From Casuarius casuarius (lineage: Eukaryota > Chordata > Aves > Casuariiformes > Casuariidae), in contig PTFA01000005.1 of NCBI GenBank assembly GCA_003342895.1, positions 1,686,618 to 1,750,617 of the forward strand: a DNA stretch of 64,000 nucleotides, written 5' to 3'. A program made the position numbers and the translations under genes. This document shows positions 26,006 to 38,988 of this stretch, one piece after another. A model generated the notes under the pieces. It was given only the letters and a program-made list of their open reading frames with translations. It did no database searches and was not told the origin of the DNA. The stretch's first letter is position 1, and every line of letters starts with the position of its first letter.

Positions 26006-28009
26006 GAGTATGCTGATGTTTCCACAGGAGAAGAAAAACTAATTCACCCAGCTTAAAAAATATACAAGTTCAATTATTTAAACAAGAGGCCATTATCTTA
26101 TGAATTACCCGTCAATCTAAGGAAAAATATGACATGTTCTACAGGACATAAATGAGCAACATTGACAAATTCCACACTGATTTTAACCTCATTTTATTTC
26201 TTATTAAGCTATCTGAATTGGGTTAGCATCACACTATTAAAAAACCAAATTTTATTTACATACACATACCAGCTTGATTATTTGCTCTTAAGATGATAAA
26301 AACACAGAGCCCTTGTGCATATGCAGTTTCTTACACTGCAATAAGATAATTCATTACAAGTTCAGTCTCCTTTATCTGGCAAGCACAACTTCTTTTGTCA
26401 TAAACTGTGTTGATAAAATGGATCCTCACGTAAGAGGTTTCTCTAAAAAAAAGTCAACACAAACATCAGACTAATCTATATTCAAACCAGCCATGATACA
26501 AAGCTTTCAGAACTTGATCTTTAGCTGTTTTGCAAGTGTGTACAACACAGTTTTTCACTGGAACCCAGTTTCATTCACAGGATAGATTACTTCTAAATGT
26601 TGCATACATGGAATAGTATTTAAGTGCCAAATCAAGCTTTTGTGACTCTCCTGTCCCATGAAAGGAGTTTGAAGTTAATACGGTACTGGAGGGAAGCAGA
26701 ATCAGTACTTACATATGTGAAATGACTAATATTTTCAAATTAATAGCATGTATGTGAAACATGGTCCGTCTTTTTAATAGATTAGCAGCTCTTCTGCAAA
26801 AACATATTCTTTTTAGTCACCTCTATTAAAGAGGTCAGCAAATATATCTTTCCATTAGCTGATGAAAGAAATCAATCCAAGATAAAAGGTGCTCTGCTAA
26901 CAACCTTTGATCTCGTGTTCAGTATTTTCCAAGATAGGAGCACACATCAACACTAGACTTACAAAAGGAAAAAATAGCTGATGATTGATAATGAAAGATT
27001 AATATACAAAAAGCTGATACACAAGAAAGCTGTTGAGTGCTTTATCCACATCACCCTCCCCCCCGCAACTTACAGCTTCTTTTATACTAGCTGGTTTAGG
27101 GAGATTACTGTGTGGATTTCAATGCACATGTGCATGAATCCCACAAGAACGAGACCAAAATATTTTGAATAGCTGCATCCGCATGCATAAACCCTATTCC
27201 TCCCACATAAGGGTGTAAAATATGGACTAGCCCTGATCTTTAAAGCTTTTTCAATACTTCAAGCTTGTGATTGCTGAGCACTGAAAAACAATCACATGGT
27301 AAGCTTTGATAACTAAACCAGTAACATTTCAAAGAATCAGACTGAATATAAAGCAGTAGGTTTTCCAACTTCCGCTTGCCTGAACACAATAACATACAGT
27401 AAGCAACTTACCGCAAGTAAATACACTACTTTGTTCTTCCTGTCCATCTGCAACAGAGCATAGTGGCACCCTTGGGCCACAAGCAACACTGGAAGATCTC
27501 ATGATCAATCTGCTGCTTACAAACTACAGATTGGGTACCACAGCAGTTAAGTATTCTTTCCTAACTTGTGTCATTGGTGGTGGTTTAGGAAATATTTTCT
27601 CCAGATGACAGGAATAAGGAGTTCCCAAACTACGTTAGATTAATAAAAAGCATTGCTCTCCAGAACTTAAGTTACTGACCAGATGAAATATTGAGAGCCT
27701 AATATTCGGATGCGCACCTGAAGAAACTGAAGATTTGCTAGCCCTACCACACTGAAGCATGAGCCCTGGACAGAGAAGCTCACCAGCAACCTGGTAACAC
27801 TGAAATTTAGTGTGTTCTTTTCAGAGATATTGTTTACCAGAAATGTATCTAATGACCAGATATGACCAGAAATGTGAGAAGACTGTGTGAAGGACTCGAT
27901 CCTGTCAAATCATAGAACAAATGTGACATTCAGGATCTCATCAATAACATATGGCTGTACTGCATTGAAAATATGACACACATTTCTTGTCAATGGAGGC
28001 TTTGCACAA

Positions 28010-28310
28010 TGATTAAGGACAGGGACAGAACCAACAGCAAAGAGGAGCTGCTGCCTCCCAGCTGCTCTGCCAGTCTTTACAGTGAGGCTTTGCCATGCTG
28101 GTCCTGGCCCATCGTGTGCTCGGCAGCTAACAACAATTTGGTGGGAATTCATCTTGTGGCCAAGGGCTGGAATGGACAGCAGGGAGGGAGAAAAGTGTAG
28201 GGAATGGCAGGCAGGAGTGAGGACAATGCATTCTGGGTTTAATTTTCCTTGTGCTGGTGGGGTGGTGACCTTGCAAGGCAAAAGTCAGCTTATGGAGCTG
28301 ACTTAAGAGT
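28010..28310. other. unexplained GC-richer island in the large intron
   Basis: About 300 bp with clearly higher GC than the surrounding AT-rich intron. It contains GCTGCTGCCTCCCAGCTGCT, GGCCAAGGGCTGGAATGGAC and a run of GGTGGGGTGGTG. Overlapping open frames exist on both strands (123 codons on the minus strand, 27910-28281) but the translations match nothing I know. It could be an old repeat or a regulatory element. Confidence 0.35.
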
Positions 28311-28704
28311 GCTGAGAACCTCTACGCCCAACATACCATCCCACTGTTTCACAAGAAGATAGTACTGATTTGGCTACATCATGGTAATACTTTCATTCCT
28401 GCTTTACTTGTTTATAGTCTCTCTAATACAAAGAATGCCTCCCTAACTGCTTTTTATCCTATACATAACTGTACACATGGCATCCTCTCACATTTGTCAT
28501 CTCATCAACAATTTGGGGAAAATGAAGCAAGTTTCCTGGAAACGCATTTGCCTGTGTTTTACTTGTTTTAAGCCACAATATGGAGCAATTGCAGACTTCC
28601 ATGCTCAACTGGCCCAAAATCCAAAAGGCCTAAAGCGGTATGTGGAAACAAGAACATTGCCCAGGTACATCAGCCACTGTTAAGGACTATAATTTGTGCG
28701 CTGC

Positions 28705-28738
28705 TGTGTGCGTGCACGTGTGCATGTGTGTATACATA
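28705..28738. repeat. 34-nt perfectly alternating pyrimidine-purine tract (Z-DNA prone)
   Basis: TGTGTGCGTGCACGTGTGCA continues into TGTGTGTATACATA with no break in the alternation of pyrimidine and purine. It is an imperfect GT/CA microsatellite with two CG steps, the composition that most easily forms Z-DNA. Confidence 0.8.
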
Positions 28739-30958
28739 AAAACTCATTCACTGTCCCTTCCTGAAGGGGGGATGTAGAGGCCTTTTTACAGTTATTGGTA
28801 CACACCAGTCAGCCACAGCAGAGCAATTCCTTTAAGTCTATTTCACAAGATTATGGCTTGAAGTCCTCACAAGTGCCACTTCTTGCCAAACAGATAAAAT
28901 GTAAGATATGTGTCCCTTTCATCTTTATAACTTTTCTCATTCTTTCAGAAATGCAAGGAGGAAGAAAATAGAATTCTGTATTTGTAACAGAATTTGTAAT
29001 AAAAACAATATATATGAGACTTCACTAGGCCTTTTAAAATCTGTGGCTTTCTGACACTATACATTCTATCCTCTCAGCTATATGCCATGAAATACTGGCT
29101 ACACTAATAAAGAAAGGTACTTGAAAATGTCTGTTCTGGGTATGTCAAGTCCCCTATGTTGAGTATAGTTTTGGGAAGTCAGACAGATCCAATGTGTTAC
29201 TGGAATTTCAGGATAAATTTAGAATATGGCTGCAGTAATCATTGCCCCTGTGAAAGANCACATAGAAAACCTCTGATCTTAATGTTCTGGAATCTACCCT
29301 CCTGCTGAAATGACAGCAGCTAAAAGAGATCTTTAACAGTGAGGCAGAATTCAGCACATTACACTAAGTTCTAAAGGAGTTTGTGCCATCTTTAAGAGGC
29401 AACACAATGTCCCCTTAAGGGAGTTCAATGTCTAAGTGGTAAGAAAGCATGAAGAACTGGGGTAGCGATGGAAATGAAGAGACCTAGCACAACCTACCAG
29501 AATAGGAAGCATTAAAGTTACCGCAAGATGGACCTTAAGAGTGGTAAATNCTAGGCACACATACTGCCTTAGAAACACAAAGTCAAGGATTTTCATTATG
29601 AGAACCTTCAGTGAATTTTTGGTTGAGATGAAAATACCCATACAGAATTTTTTTTTTGTTCAGAAGAGTGCTTCTTCCTCATAGACAATTTTCTGCTAGG
29701 TATGAGAATTTTCAAAGCAAGAGGCAAATGCCTCTGGCAGCAGTGCTCAGTCAGCCAACACTCAGGCCATCAGGTGCAATTAAGCTGGGTTCTTAGTAAG
29801 CATCAGAAATGCATCTGATTAGAATGTGAATCAGACAGAAGCTAAAATGGACTTCTGCAATAGGACTGACAGCTAGAATGACTTGTTTTAGAAAAGCTTT
29901 AATACTGACTTGTCTGATCTTGCACATCACTGACAATCAGAGGAACCTACAGAATAATCTAAAGGAGTTCTGCATACATTGTCATAAACATAAAACTATC
30001 TAGCACTGAGAACAGCCTTGCATTTCCCATAGATCAAAATGGACACTTAGTGTAGATTGTATTGATAAAAACATCTAGAGTATATCTCTCACTGAATGCA
30101 TACTGGCTCTTGATAAACCTTTTCAGGAACTACTTATGAATCACTGCTAACTGGCCATTCGAGAAGTCTGTGATGCTTTTAGCTTTATTGCAGCACAGTG
30201 ACTGAACAGGCACTCTTGCTTCTTTATGTATCAGACTGAGAATACATAATTGTTCAAGATCTGCAAAAACAGAGATAAAATGGATAGAAATGCTATACAA
30301 TCTAGTCTTTTGGTTCTGGTTCAAAGGCATTTATGCAAATCATCTCCTAACCAACTGCTTTTTCATCTAAAAATAATTCAGAGAAGCATCTTGACCTGTT
30401 GATGCATCTGAACAAGCAGCAGTCAGAGACAGAGAGAAGAATGGAATTCCATGTTGTGAACTCTAGTTGCCAATCTGTCAGTTCTAGCAAGAGCTTAAGC
30501 ACGGCACAAGTGTCTGAAACAAGGATATTAATCTCAGAGCTGCATGTTTTACATGAGTCTGTAAATTCAGAACTAAAAAAAATTGAAAAGGGCTTGTAAC
30601 ATTGAGGAACTGTGGAGCTCATCTGTCTGGTGTTACGAGTTTTACTTCAGGGAGACAGAAGAAGGTAGCTTCTGAAGCCCCAAATTCTCCTCATCTGCTG
30701 CGTATAGTCTGGAATCTAGGAAAAATTAGAGAAGGGGCTCCCTCTTTTTAATCCATCTCAGTGAAAGCTTGAAAGGCCAATTGTGATCTTCATTTGAATG
30801 AAAAGTTTAAGGCATACCAGCATAAATCACTGTGCTTTGCCTGAGACACAATCCCATATGCCTCCTCTCCCCCTCACCACCCCACTTTCTCTTAGCCTTT
30901 GCAAATGCTACTCAATAGTCAGGAAATAGAAAAAGTAAAATTGTAGCAGAGTTTAATA

Positions 30959-30974
30959 CCCCCCCCCCCCTTTT
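30959..30974. repeat. C12-T4 homopolymer tract
   Basis: Twelve C followed by four T, with further C after; the same arrangement as the tract at 3311-3331 but in unrelated flanks. Confidence 0.9.
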
Positions 30975-33900
30975 CCCACTCAGACAAAATGGATGCCTAG
31001 ATCAGCTTTACTAGACAGAAGATTTGTACATCTAGTCAACACAGAAGCCCTGAACATATTAATAAGAAAAAAACCCATAATCCTAAAATTCATAATCCTT
31101 GCATTCCTTTTAGATTCTACCTAGCATTTATATATGTTTTACTTATTGATAAAACACTCGCTCACAGTTGGTAACAGACACCCTTGCTGTGGAGATTGTC
31201 AGCAGATGATCTACAGAATTCAGGCCTAAAATGAAGTGTCCTGAATTCTTGAAAAAGCATATTCATTGCTCCCCCGATCATACCCACAAACTACCTAGCA
31301 TTGTAGGGCAGACCTCAGACTTCCTCACAGCACAGGTGCAGCCCACGCCTTCCAAAAATTCCCACCATTTCAGAGAACTAGTCCGATTAATGCAGCTGCA
31401 GTGCATACATATACGTTCCAATAGCTATTTCTGACTAATGGACACCGACCTGACATGGACTGAAGCTTTCAGGACTACTTGGTTTTGGTGTTGGGNAGGA
31501 AGGGAGGACAGGGTTTTGTTTTGTTTTGTTCTTTTTAGAAACTTCTGTAAAAAAAACACACTCTTCTTGGAGAGCAGGGTATCAAAGAAAAACCTTTNAT
31601 TTGCTGTATGCTTTTTGTTACTGAAAGTAGACATATATTTGTCATCTTGTTCTGCTGCCTCAGGCTAACTGATTATTCACATTTGCACCCCAGAACAAAA
31701 CGTGTTAGATTATGTAAACTGATAATTACATACCTAATAGCTAGCTTCAGTAATAAACTCCAACTGATAGGCAGGCTATAAGCTGACCTATACAGTCACA
31801 GGATTATTTCCCGAACAGTCCCTAGCTATTGCACATAGGTAGGCACATGCAAAGCTGGACAGAACTCCTCTCTGAGAAAGCACACTACTCTCATTGGTTT
31901 CCAGAACAGCAGGGCCCAACACTGTCTCAGAGGAGGCAGTGCTGATTTCGGAAGATCTTAGCATTCTGCTCTCTAGGTAGAAGCACCCAGAATCCAATTC
32001 TCAGAGAAGCTGAAGGTATACGCTATTTCAACAAATGGAAAGTAGAAATTCATCACGTCCCAAAATCTGTCTCTGTTTCCAGCTGAACACACAAAAGATT
32101 TCTACAATTTTATCTTTTTCTAGCATTGATTTCAACTTATCTGATTTTTCACAAAAGAGCATCTTTATGTCGGTACTTCAAATTTCATAATTATGTATCT
32201 CAGTCTTATCATTCTTTATAACTCATCTGCAACTCTGCATCTCAAAATAAAAGCCACTTTGAAAAGTCAGTATTTCACTGCAGGCATGCTTTTTGTCACT
32301 GCCAGCAATTGTTTAATTTTTGATTTTACTTCTGAGGAAAACCTTGTTAATAAATCCTCATGTCATATAACGCTCAATAAATGTAACCATGATATGCCAC
32401 CCCAAAATAAAACCCCATTATTTGATTAGTTTTACAGTGAAAGGACAGAACAGCTCCTCTTGATTAATTTACTATGACTGATTCAAGAAAAAGTCAGCAT
32501 CAATTTAATATAAAGACAATGACTAATTTAAGTGATAGCAGTTGAAAAAAAAATAACCAGTACTAAATGACTCCGGACTGCCTATTATGCAGAATGGGTG
32601 GGGAAAAAAAAAGATCTATATTAAAGAAATCAATAATTGGACAAGTTAAGAGTGATTCATAACCTCAAACTGCAGCAACTGTCAAAAGAACGCTAAGCAA
32701 GTGATACACTCACGTTTCTACTTAGGCAAAAATCACGTGATACCACTTTACCACCATTGCTTTCCTTGAACTTAGATTATCAACCCTTCAGGCAGCAACT
32801 GTCATTTTGACATATGTGCTTGGAAAACAACTAGCACAACACAGCCAGCAACCCTTAAACACAACCACAATATAAATAGTGAATCAAACTATAACAGCAG
32901 AAGAGGAGTTGAGAGCAGTAAAGAATGAATATAGATAGGCTTTCACAAAAACATTATAGTTCTAATTGTCTAAATGTCTGAGCACGATTTGTACAGACAA
33001 GTGACAACTTCTACTCTACCAACTGATAAAGCAAAACCAGCTTTCAGCACAGTAATCTTTCTTCAAGTTTTGCTGCTTTTGTATTGTCTTTGAAACTATA
33101 TACAAGTAAATAACAAATGTTGAATTAATTTTGGTTATGTACTATAAAAACAGTATTTTTACCTAATTTATGACTTTTAGAATTTAGTATTGTTTCACCC
33201 CATATTATAATTTTTTCCCAGGCATATTTAACTCACAAAAGTTAGTGATTTTTATAAACTCACCCCATAATATCCCCTCCTTACCTGCAGCTACTGTTCA
33301 GAACTTTGTACACTGAAACCGAGTGACATTACTCAGAGCAACATTTCTCAACTTGCTCTTAACTTGAGAGCTGCTGCTTCTGTCCTTTCTCCTCCCATAA
33401 AGAACAGGATTTTGAGTCCAAAAGTTTGTTTGCTCTTTTCTCAGCTACATCAGTCGATCTAATAAAAAGTTTTATTTCTCTACAAGCATTATCTTGGTAA
33501 TCACTCAGCATTTCCTTGTCCCTGTTTTTCCCCTCAAAAAAAAGAGAGGATATTGTAACACAGAAGAGCAGAATATTTTTACTCTACCCCAAAAAGGGAC
33601 AAAGTTTTACTGCTGTAACACATACATACCAGTAGCACAACTTTATGACAATCCCCTTAGCATGTATTTTAAAGGTAAATATGACAGTTCAAGCCTGTTG
33701 CTAATATAAGGTTTCTTTCTGAGTTCTCTGAAAAAAAAATCCTTGAAACAAATCTGCATATTAATAAATATCATAATTAAGTCACACTTAGATACAAGGG
33801 CACCTAGACATTAAACATACCTTAATTTTGCTAAAAGACAGTCAGATAGCTTTACTGGAACATTTGATGATTTACTTTGACAAAGAATTTAACCCTTGAA

Positions 33901-36900
33901 ACCTATTTGCATCATTTTCCTTGTAACAGAAGTATCTATGACTCACTGTTGACACTGGCCAGTGGCATGATACATCAGCCTTCCTCTGCTTCTCAACACT
34001 AAGCCTGGCAGTGATTCACCAGCACTTCACTCAAGCCAAGATTTGCTGCGATGCAGACTTCTGCATACACTGGTTCCTCGGGAACCCTGCTTACTCTCAG
34101 TTTAGTACATCAAACACGCACAGGAGTGTAAATAAGGTGATGCCACATTATCTTTTCTCTACTACATAAAAGCAACTGTATTTATTCAGTCTGAACAAAA
34201 GCTTTGGCTACATATCCTGTATCTATCTGGGCAGCACAGAAAATTTTAAAAAGACAATCAAATTATAAAAGCTAATGCTACATCAATACAAGCTTCTCTT
34301 TAGAAGCATGCAAACTGAGGTGTCAGGTATGTAGAGATATATACCAGCAAAGCAAGTGTCAAAGAGGTAAGTCTTCAACACACTACCTCAATATGTTCAG
34401 GAAGGAAAGGTGGGGTAGAAGAGTTTTGAGATTCAACTTTGGTGTAAATAGGTTAAGAAGGTTTCTCTTCCATTTCTGTATGTTGGTCTTCTATAAGCCA
34501 TTTAGAATGGTGTTCCTTCATATTTATTCACAACATTTATTTACTTCTAACCAAGCATGTTTGCAGGGCGGCTTTTAGGTGGTTGAATTGCTGATCATTC
34601 CTCACTCCAAGGCTGTAACACGTTTATAAACAGAACACGATTTTATACAGGGATTTAAGTAGTGTTTCAGCCCGTAGCAGACTTCTCTGAATATCCAAAT
34701 GATAACAATGTACTCCCCCAGAAGACTAATGGACCAAGTTAAAAGCTAGAAGAAACATCTTCCAATGAGCAGTAGTAACAAGGAAAGCTCTGCAGCTTGC
34801 AGCATGGTACTGAACAACCCACCTAAGCAGACCCTGAGATTTCCTGAAAGCTGGTCACACAAACTGCAGAAAAAACATCTTTACAGAAGAATGAAAGAAT
34901 ACTGAAAACCTAAAGGGGCTGACAAATGATCTTGGATGAAGCTAACAGGCCCGTCTTATTGAGATCTATTTTAAAATCATATAGAGAAGACTTTCTTAAT
35001 AACAATGGACCTGCCCAGAAACCCACAGAAAACCTTACCATTTCACCTTGCCACTAGTATATGTATGCTATCCTATCATTCATAAGGAAACATGAAAGGA
35101 GCCTCTGTGGAACTCTGAGGCAGCCCTGCTACAGTCTTGAGTAACTGCACCACGAGGTGCACAGGTTCCACCTTTGACCAGATTTCCTGCACTCCAACTT
35201 TATGAAAGAGAAAGTTGTTCTTAAAAGCAATGGTCAGGACATCTTCACAAAGACATGAAGATCCCAAATCCACAAATACCCCAGTCATGCCTGCACAGTT
35301 AAAATTGCATCAGACACAATCTGCATTATCTCTTCCAACACCCTTGGGGCCTGCAGACAAGACATACATTAGCTGGTCAGACCCACAGAACAGAAATAAA
35401 TCCGAGATGATCCTGGAAATAGACCTGCTGTGGAAGAGAAGAATCAACATTCCTTCCTCTCCTGGATCTCAGAGAGATTGATCTCAAGTCATTTTGCAAA
35501 ATGGAAAAAATATCACCCGATAAAGGCATCCTGAATGCCTCAGTCATGATGTGTCAACTGAAATGTCTCATCATAGAATCAGAATAGCTAACATTCCCAG
35601 CAAGCAGATTGCCAACCACTAGCTCTAATTCTAGATATGTCAAAAACTAGTGCTATGAGAGTGGGAATTTGAATTCTCTTTGTTTACTGTAAGTGTTTTA
35701 CTCATGTTACTTATCACCTGGAAATGATGCCTTATAATGGAAAGGAACCTGTGGTGTGTTTTTCAAACTCCTTGTATCTTGAGAACATTTATGAAAGCCA
35801 AGCATCTTTAGCAGACCAAACATCCCAAGTAATATGTCCTGTCATGGCAGGAGGTCTGCTTGTCTTTTCCTTTGANGCCAATAAAACAGCACTGTAGCAT
35901 TCTTCATACAAACTGATTCTAGCTGTACNGACCTTTTACAGACTTACAGGAGAGGTCCATTAAAAGGGAGGGTGAGAAAGAAACTGCATGTTATACCCAT
36001 GACTCTCAGTATCCAGCACACAGGAATCCAAGATAAATGCATTTCAGCCAGACACATGACTGACTAGAACTGATTACTGAAGGGGGACAGAGATTGAGGC
36101 AAAATTAGTCATATGCTTCTCAAAGCACACTCAAAACATGCCAGTGAGGGAATGTAAATGGAGCAAGTGGCTGGGTTGTAACTCATAGTCTGCATAAAGA
36201 TCACCAAAATATGGTATTCAGATACACTGTGATGTCTGCCCCACATTTAAGAAGCGAAAGTAGGAAACAAGGATGGCTTCTGTATGCAATAGGCTTTCAT
36301 GGCAATATCCGCCCCATCTAAAACTGCCTCAGGAGAGCAACCCTTCAATATGGACTTATACATCAGGAGCTACCTTAGCATGGGAATCATTCTGGAGTGC
36401 TTTGAGTTGATCCAATTGAAAGTGAGTATAAAAACAGACTAGGCTTCATATATTCCACAGTCCTACACAGGATTATGCCAGAAGATCAGGTTCCCCCTCC
36501 GCCCTCAATACATCCCATCTCTTACACATCATCCTGATAGACTTGTATATCTAGTGAACTCCCTCTAATTTCATCACCACAACAAATTCATTCAAGAACA
36601 GGTATGAAAAAAGAAAATTTGCATGAATGCCAGGATTTAACAACACTGATCCACTCAAGGCCATATGGAAACAAGAATTTCCCACAGGGGAAAAAGCTGG
36701 TTCCAGCATGGTCAGCTTGTCTAGTATGGCACGCAATTCAGAGTAAACATGTGCAGAGTATCTCTCAGAGCACTATGGAGAGGGCAGAGGGCATGTTTCT
36801 GCACAGACTTTGTGGGTAACTAGAGTGCACTGACCACTTGCCACAGAAGATCCATGAATACTCTAAGCACATCTCATAGAGCCATCCCCTTCAGCCCCGG

Positions 36901-37049
36901 ACACAAAAGACCAATGTTTCTATCATTTAATAAGGTCATAAATTCAGGTAGGAGAAATCCATCATAGAACACTTTAATAAATCAAAGCTTTATCCTACAG
37001 ACTGGGGTTACAAAAGCTTGTAATATCACAGAACTGCCTACGTCTTTTT

Positions 37050-37066
37050 AAAAAAAAAAAAAAAAA
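37050..37066. repeat. A17 homopolymer
   Basis: T5 then seventeen A. No retrocopy sequence was recognised on its 5' side, so it is listed only as a simple repeat. Confidence 0.85.
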
Positions 37067-38922
37067 GGCAAGAACACTCAGTGATCACACGGAGCATGAA
37101 GTAGTAAAACTTTAGAATACTGAACGTTCACATTCAGTAACTTTTCTGTCTAGGTATTTTGACAATTCACCTTGATTAAAATTAAACCAATGCAAGAAAA
37201 GGGAGTAAAGTTATTACATGTAAAAAAGTTCTTAAAACACTAACAGCAGCAGCAAAGTCCAGAAATATTAGGAAAATAAAATCAGTTTATAAAGACTTAT
37301 GCCTTCTAGACCACAACAATGCTGCACTTTTCACCGAAGATCAGTAAGTACCACATCTTTCAACGCACCATCTCCTGCTTTTGTAAAGCTCCCTCAGGCT
37401 GCCTCATTTCCTTTTCTTTTTATCTGTTTGGAACACTGGCCAGCTTTTACACAAGGCAAACCAGAAACCAGCTCAGCAAAGCACATGTTTAAGCAACCGA
37501 ACTGGGAAGAGCTGAAAGGAAAAAAACCAACCAAACAAAAAACCCAACCATTAGTTTATTAGAATAATGATCAGCAATGCTGGGATTTGTAGAAATTTAC
37601 GTGCACTTAAACAAGGCAGTGCAAAAGGAAAGTAATANAAGCTTCAATATGGAGAGTCAATTTAAAAAAAAAAATCATAAAAGATGTTTGCTTCTCCCAA
37701 CTAACATTTTAGGTTTCTTATTACACATTATTATAATGTGTCTAAATCCTTACTCCCTCCCTCTCTTCACAAATTGCCTTCCAAGAGATGCTTTCATAGG
37801 GCAAGCTATTAAACTAAGCTATACACAGCTATTTACAGCAGCTATTTAGCAAAGTCTATTTCATATACTACCAGCCTTTTAGAAATCTGGCAGCCCACAC
37901 TTAGAGTGCAAATGGAATGAAAGCAGTCTCAAGGTAGCTGCTTATTAATCAAAAGTGAATTTCCTCTGTGCCCAAATCCCATATGGAACAACTTAATTGG
38001 TAAGCAATGAGCAATTAAAAACACATACAAAACATGGGTCCATCCTCAGAAGGGTCTGCCTCCTGCCATCGTCATGACTGCAAAGACACTGCTTTTTAAA
38101 AGTTCAGAATATTTCTTTGGTGAGACCCTTTGTACCCTCAGAAGCTCTTCTATCCAATGAATGCAAATTCATGACAGTATGGCTTAAATACAGATATGGC
38201 ATTTGTTACTGCTTCCTCAGTCTTTAAACACTGTCTACTGCTTTTCCTTTGTGTCTCCTATAAAAGTTCTTTAACTCTCCACCTGTTTTTTATTTACATA
38301 TGTAAGAATAAACAAAATTCACATATATATGTGCAAATAAGTTAAAAATAAAAAAATGAGATGAACAATATTGTTAGAGAATCTTTATTTCTGAGAAAAC
38401 GATGTTCCAAAGCAAGTTAAATTTCCAATCCCTCCCTCAGACGACTGTATCTCAGTGATTTTTTTTTGAGGTGAGACAGAAATTGAACACCTTAATTTTT
38501 CCTAACCTCATTCATGAGGCATGAAGCTTTATTTCTACATGTTATGTGCAGGAAGCAGCAGTTAAAGAAATATTCAGTTTTCACCAGCACAAATGACAAT
38601 GACTTTGTTGGGACTCATAGGCACTGACTTAGTATTACTGTCTGCAGCATTTTTGAAGTCAAGCTGATTCTGTGAGATTATGTATTTGCCTGTCTGACTA
38701 AAGGTTTTGTTTATTTTTTACTTATAGATTCAATTCTAACCCCAGCACTCTAGTGCCAGGATTTCAGCAGTTGCATATTCCATACCTACAAACACAAAAA
38801 AGGAGATTATCAGTTTCTTAGCATACAGCTGTTCTGAAACGTCCTGTTACTGAGGCTGTTTGGCATTGCAGGTGCTAGTTGAAGAACGTACCACTCAGAT
38901 TACCCGTTGGTGGTAAGCTAGG

Positions 38923-38988
38923 AAAAAAAAAATATATATATATATATATATAAAATAAAATATATTTTTTTATATATATATATTTTTT
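38923..38988. repeat. AT microsatellite with perfect 18-bp inverted repeat
   Basis: A10 is followed by (TA)10, a 3' A/T spacer, then (TA)6 and T6. The arms 38927-38944 (A6 then six TA) and 38971-38988 (six TA then T6) are perfect reverse complements, with a 26-nt A/T loop. It can extrude as a cruciform or fold into a hairpin in the ERC1 pre-mRNA. Confidence 0.9.

Noticed and set aside
27910..28281. A 123-codon minus-strand open frame
   Set aside because: It overlaps an open frame on the other strand in a GC-richer segment where stops are rarer. The translation lacks domain-like features, so it is recorded as a composition anomaly and not as a gene.
35040..36850. A stretch with several open frames and slightly higher GC, considered as an old retroelement or retrocopy
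   Set aside because: No reverse-transcriptase, integrase, gag-like or host protein motif could be read in any frame, and no terminal repeats were seen.
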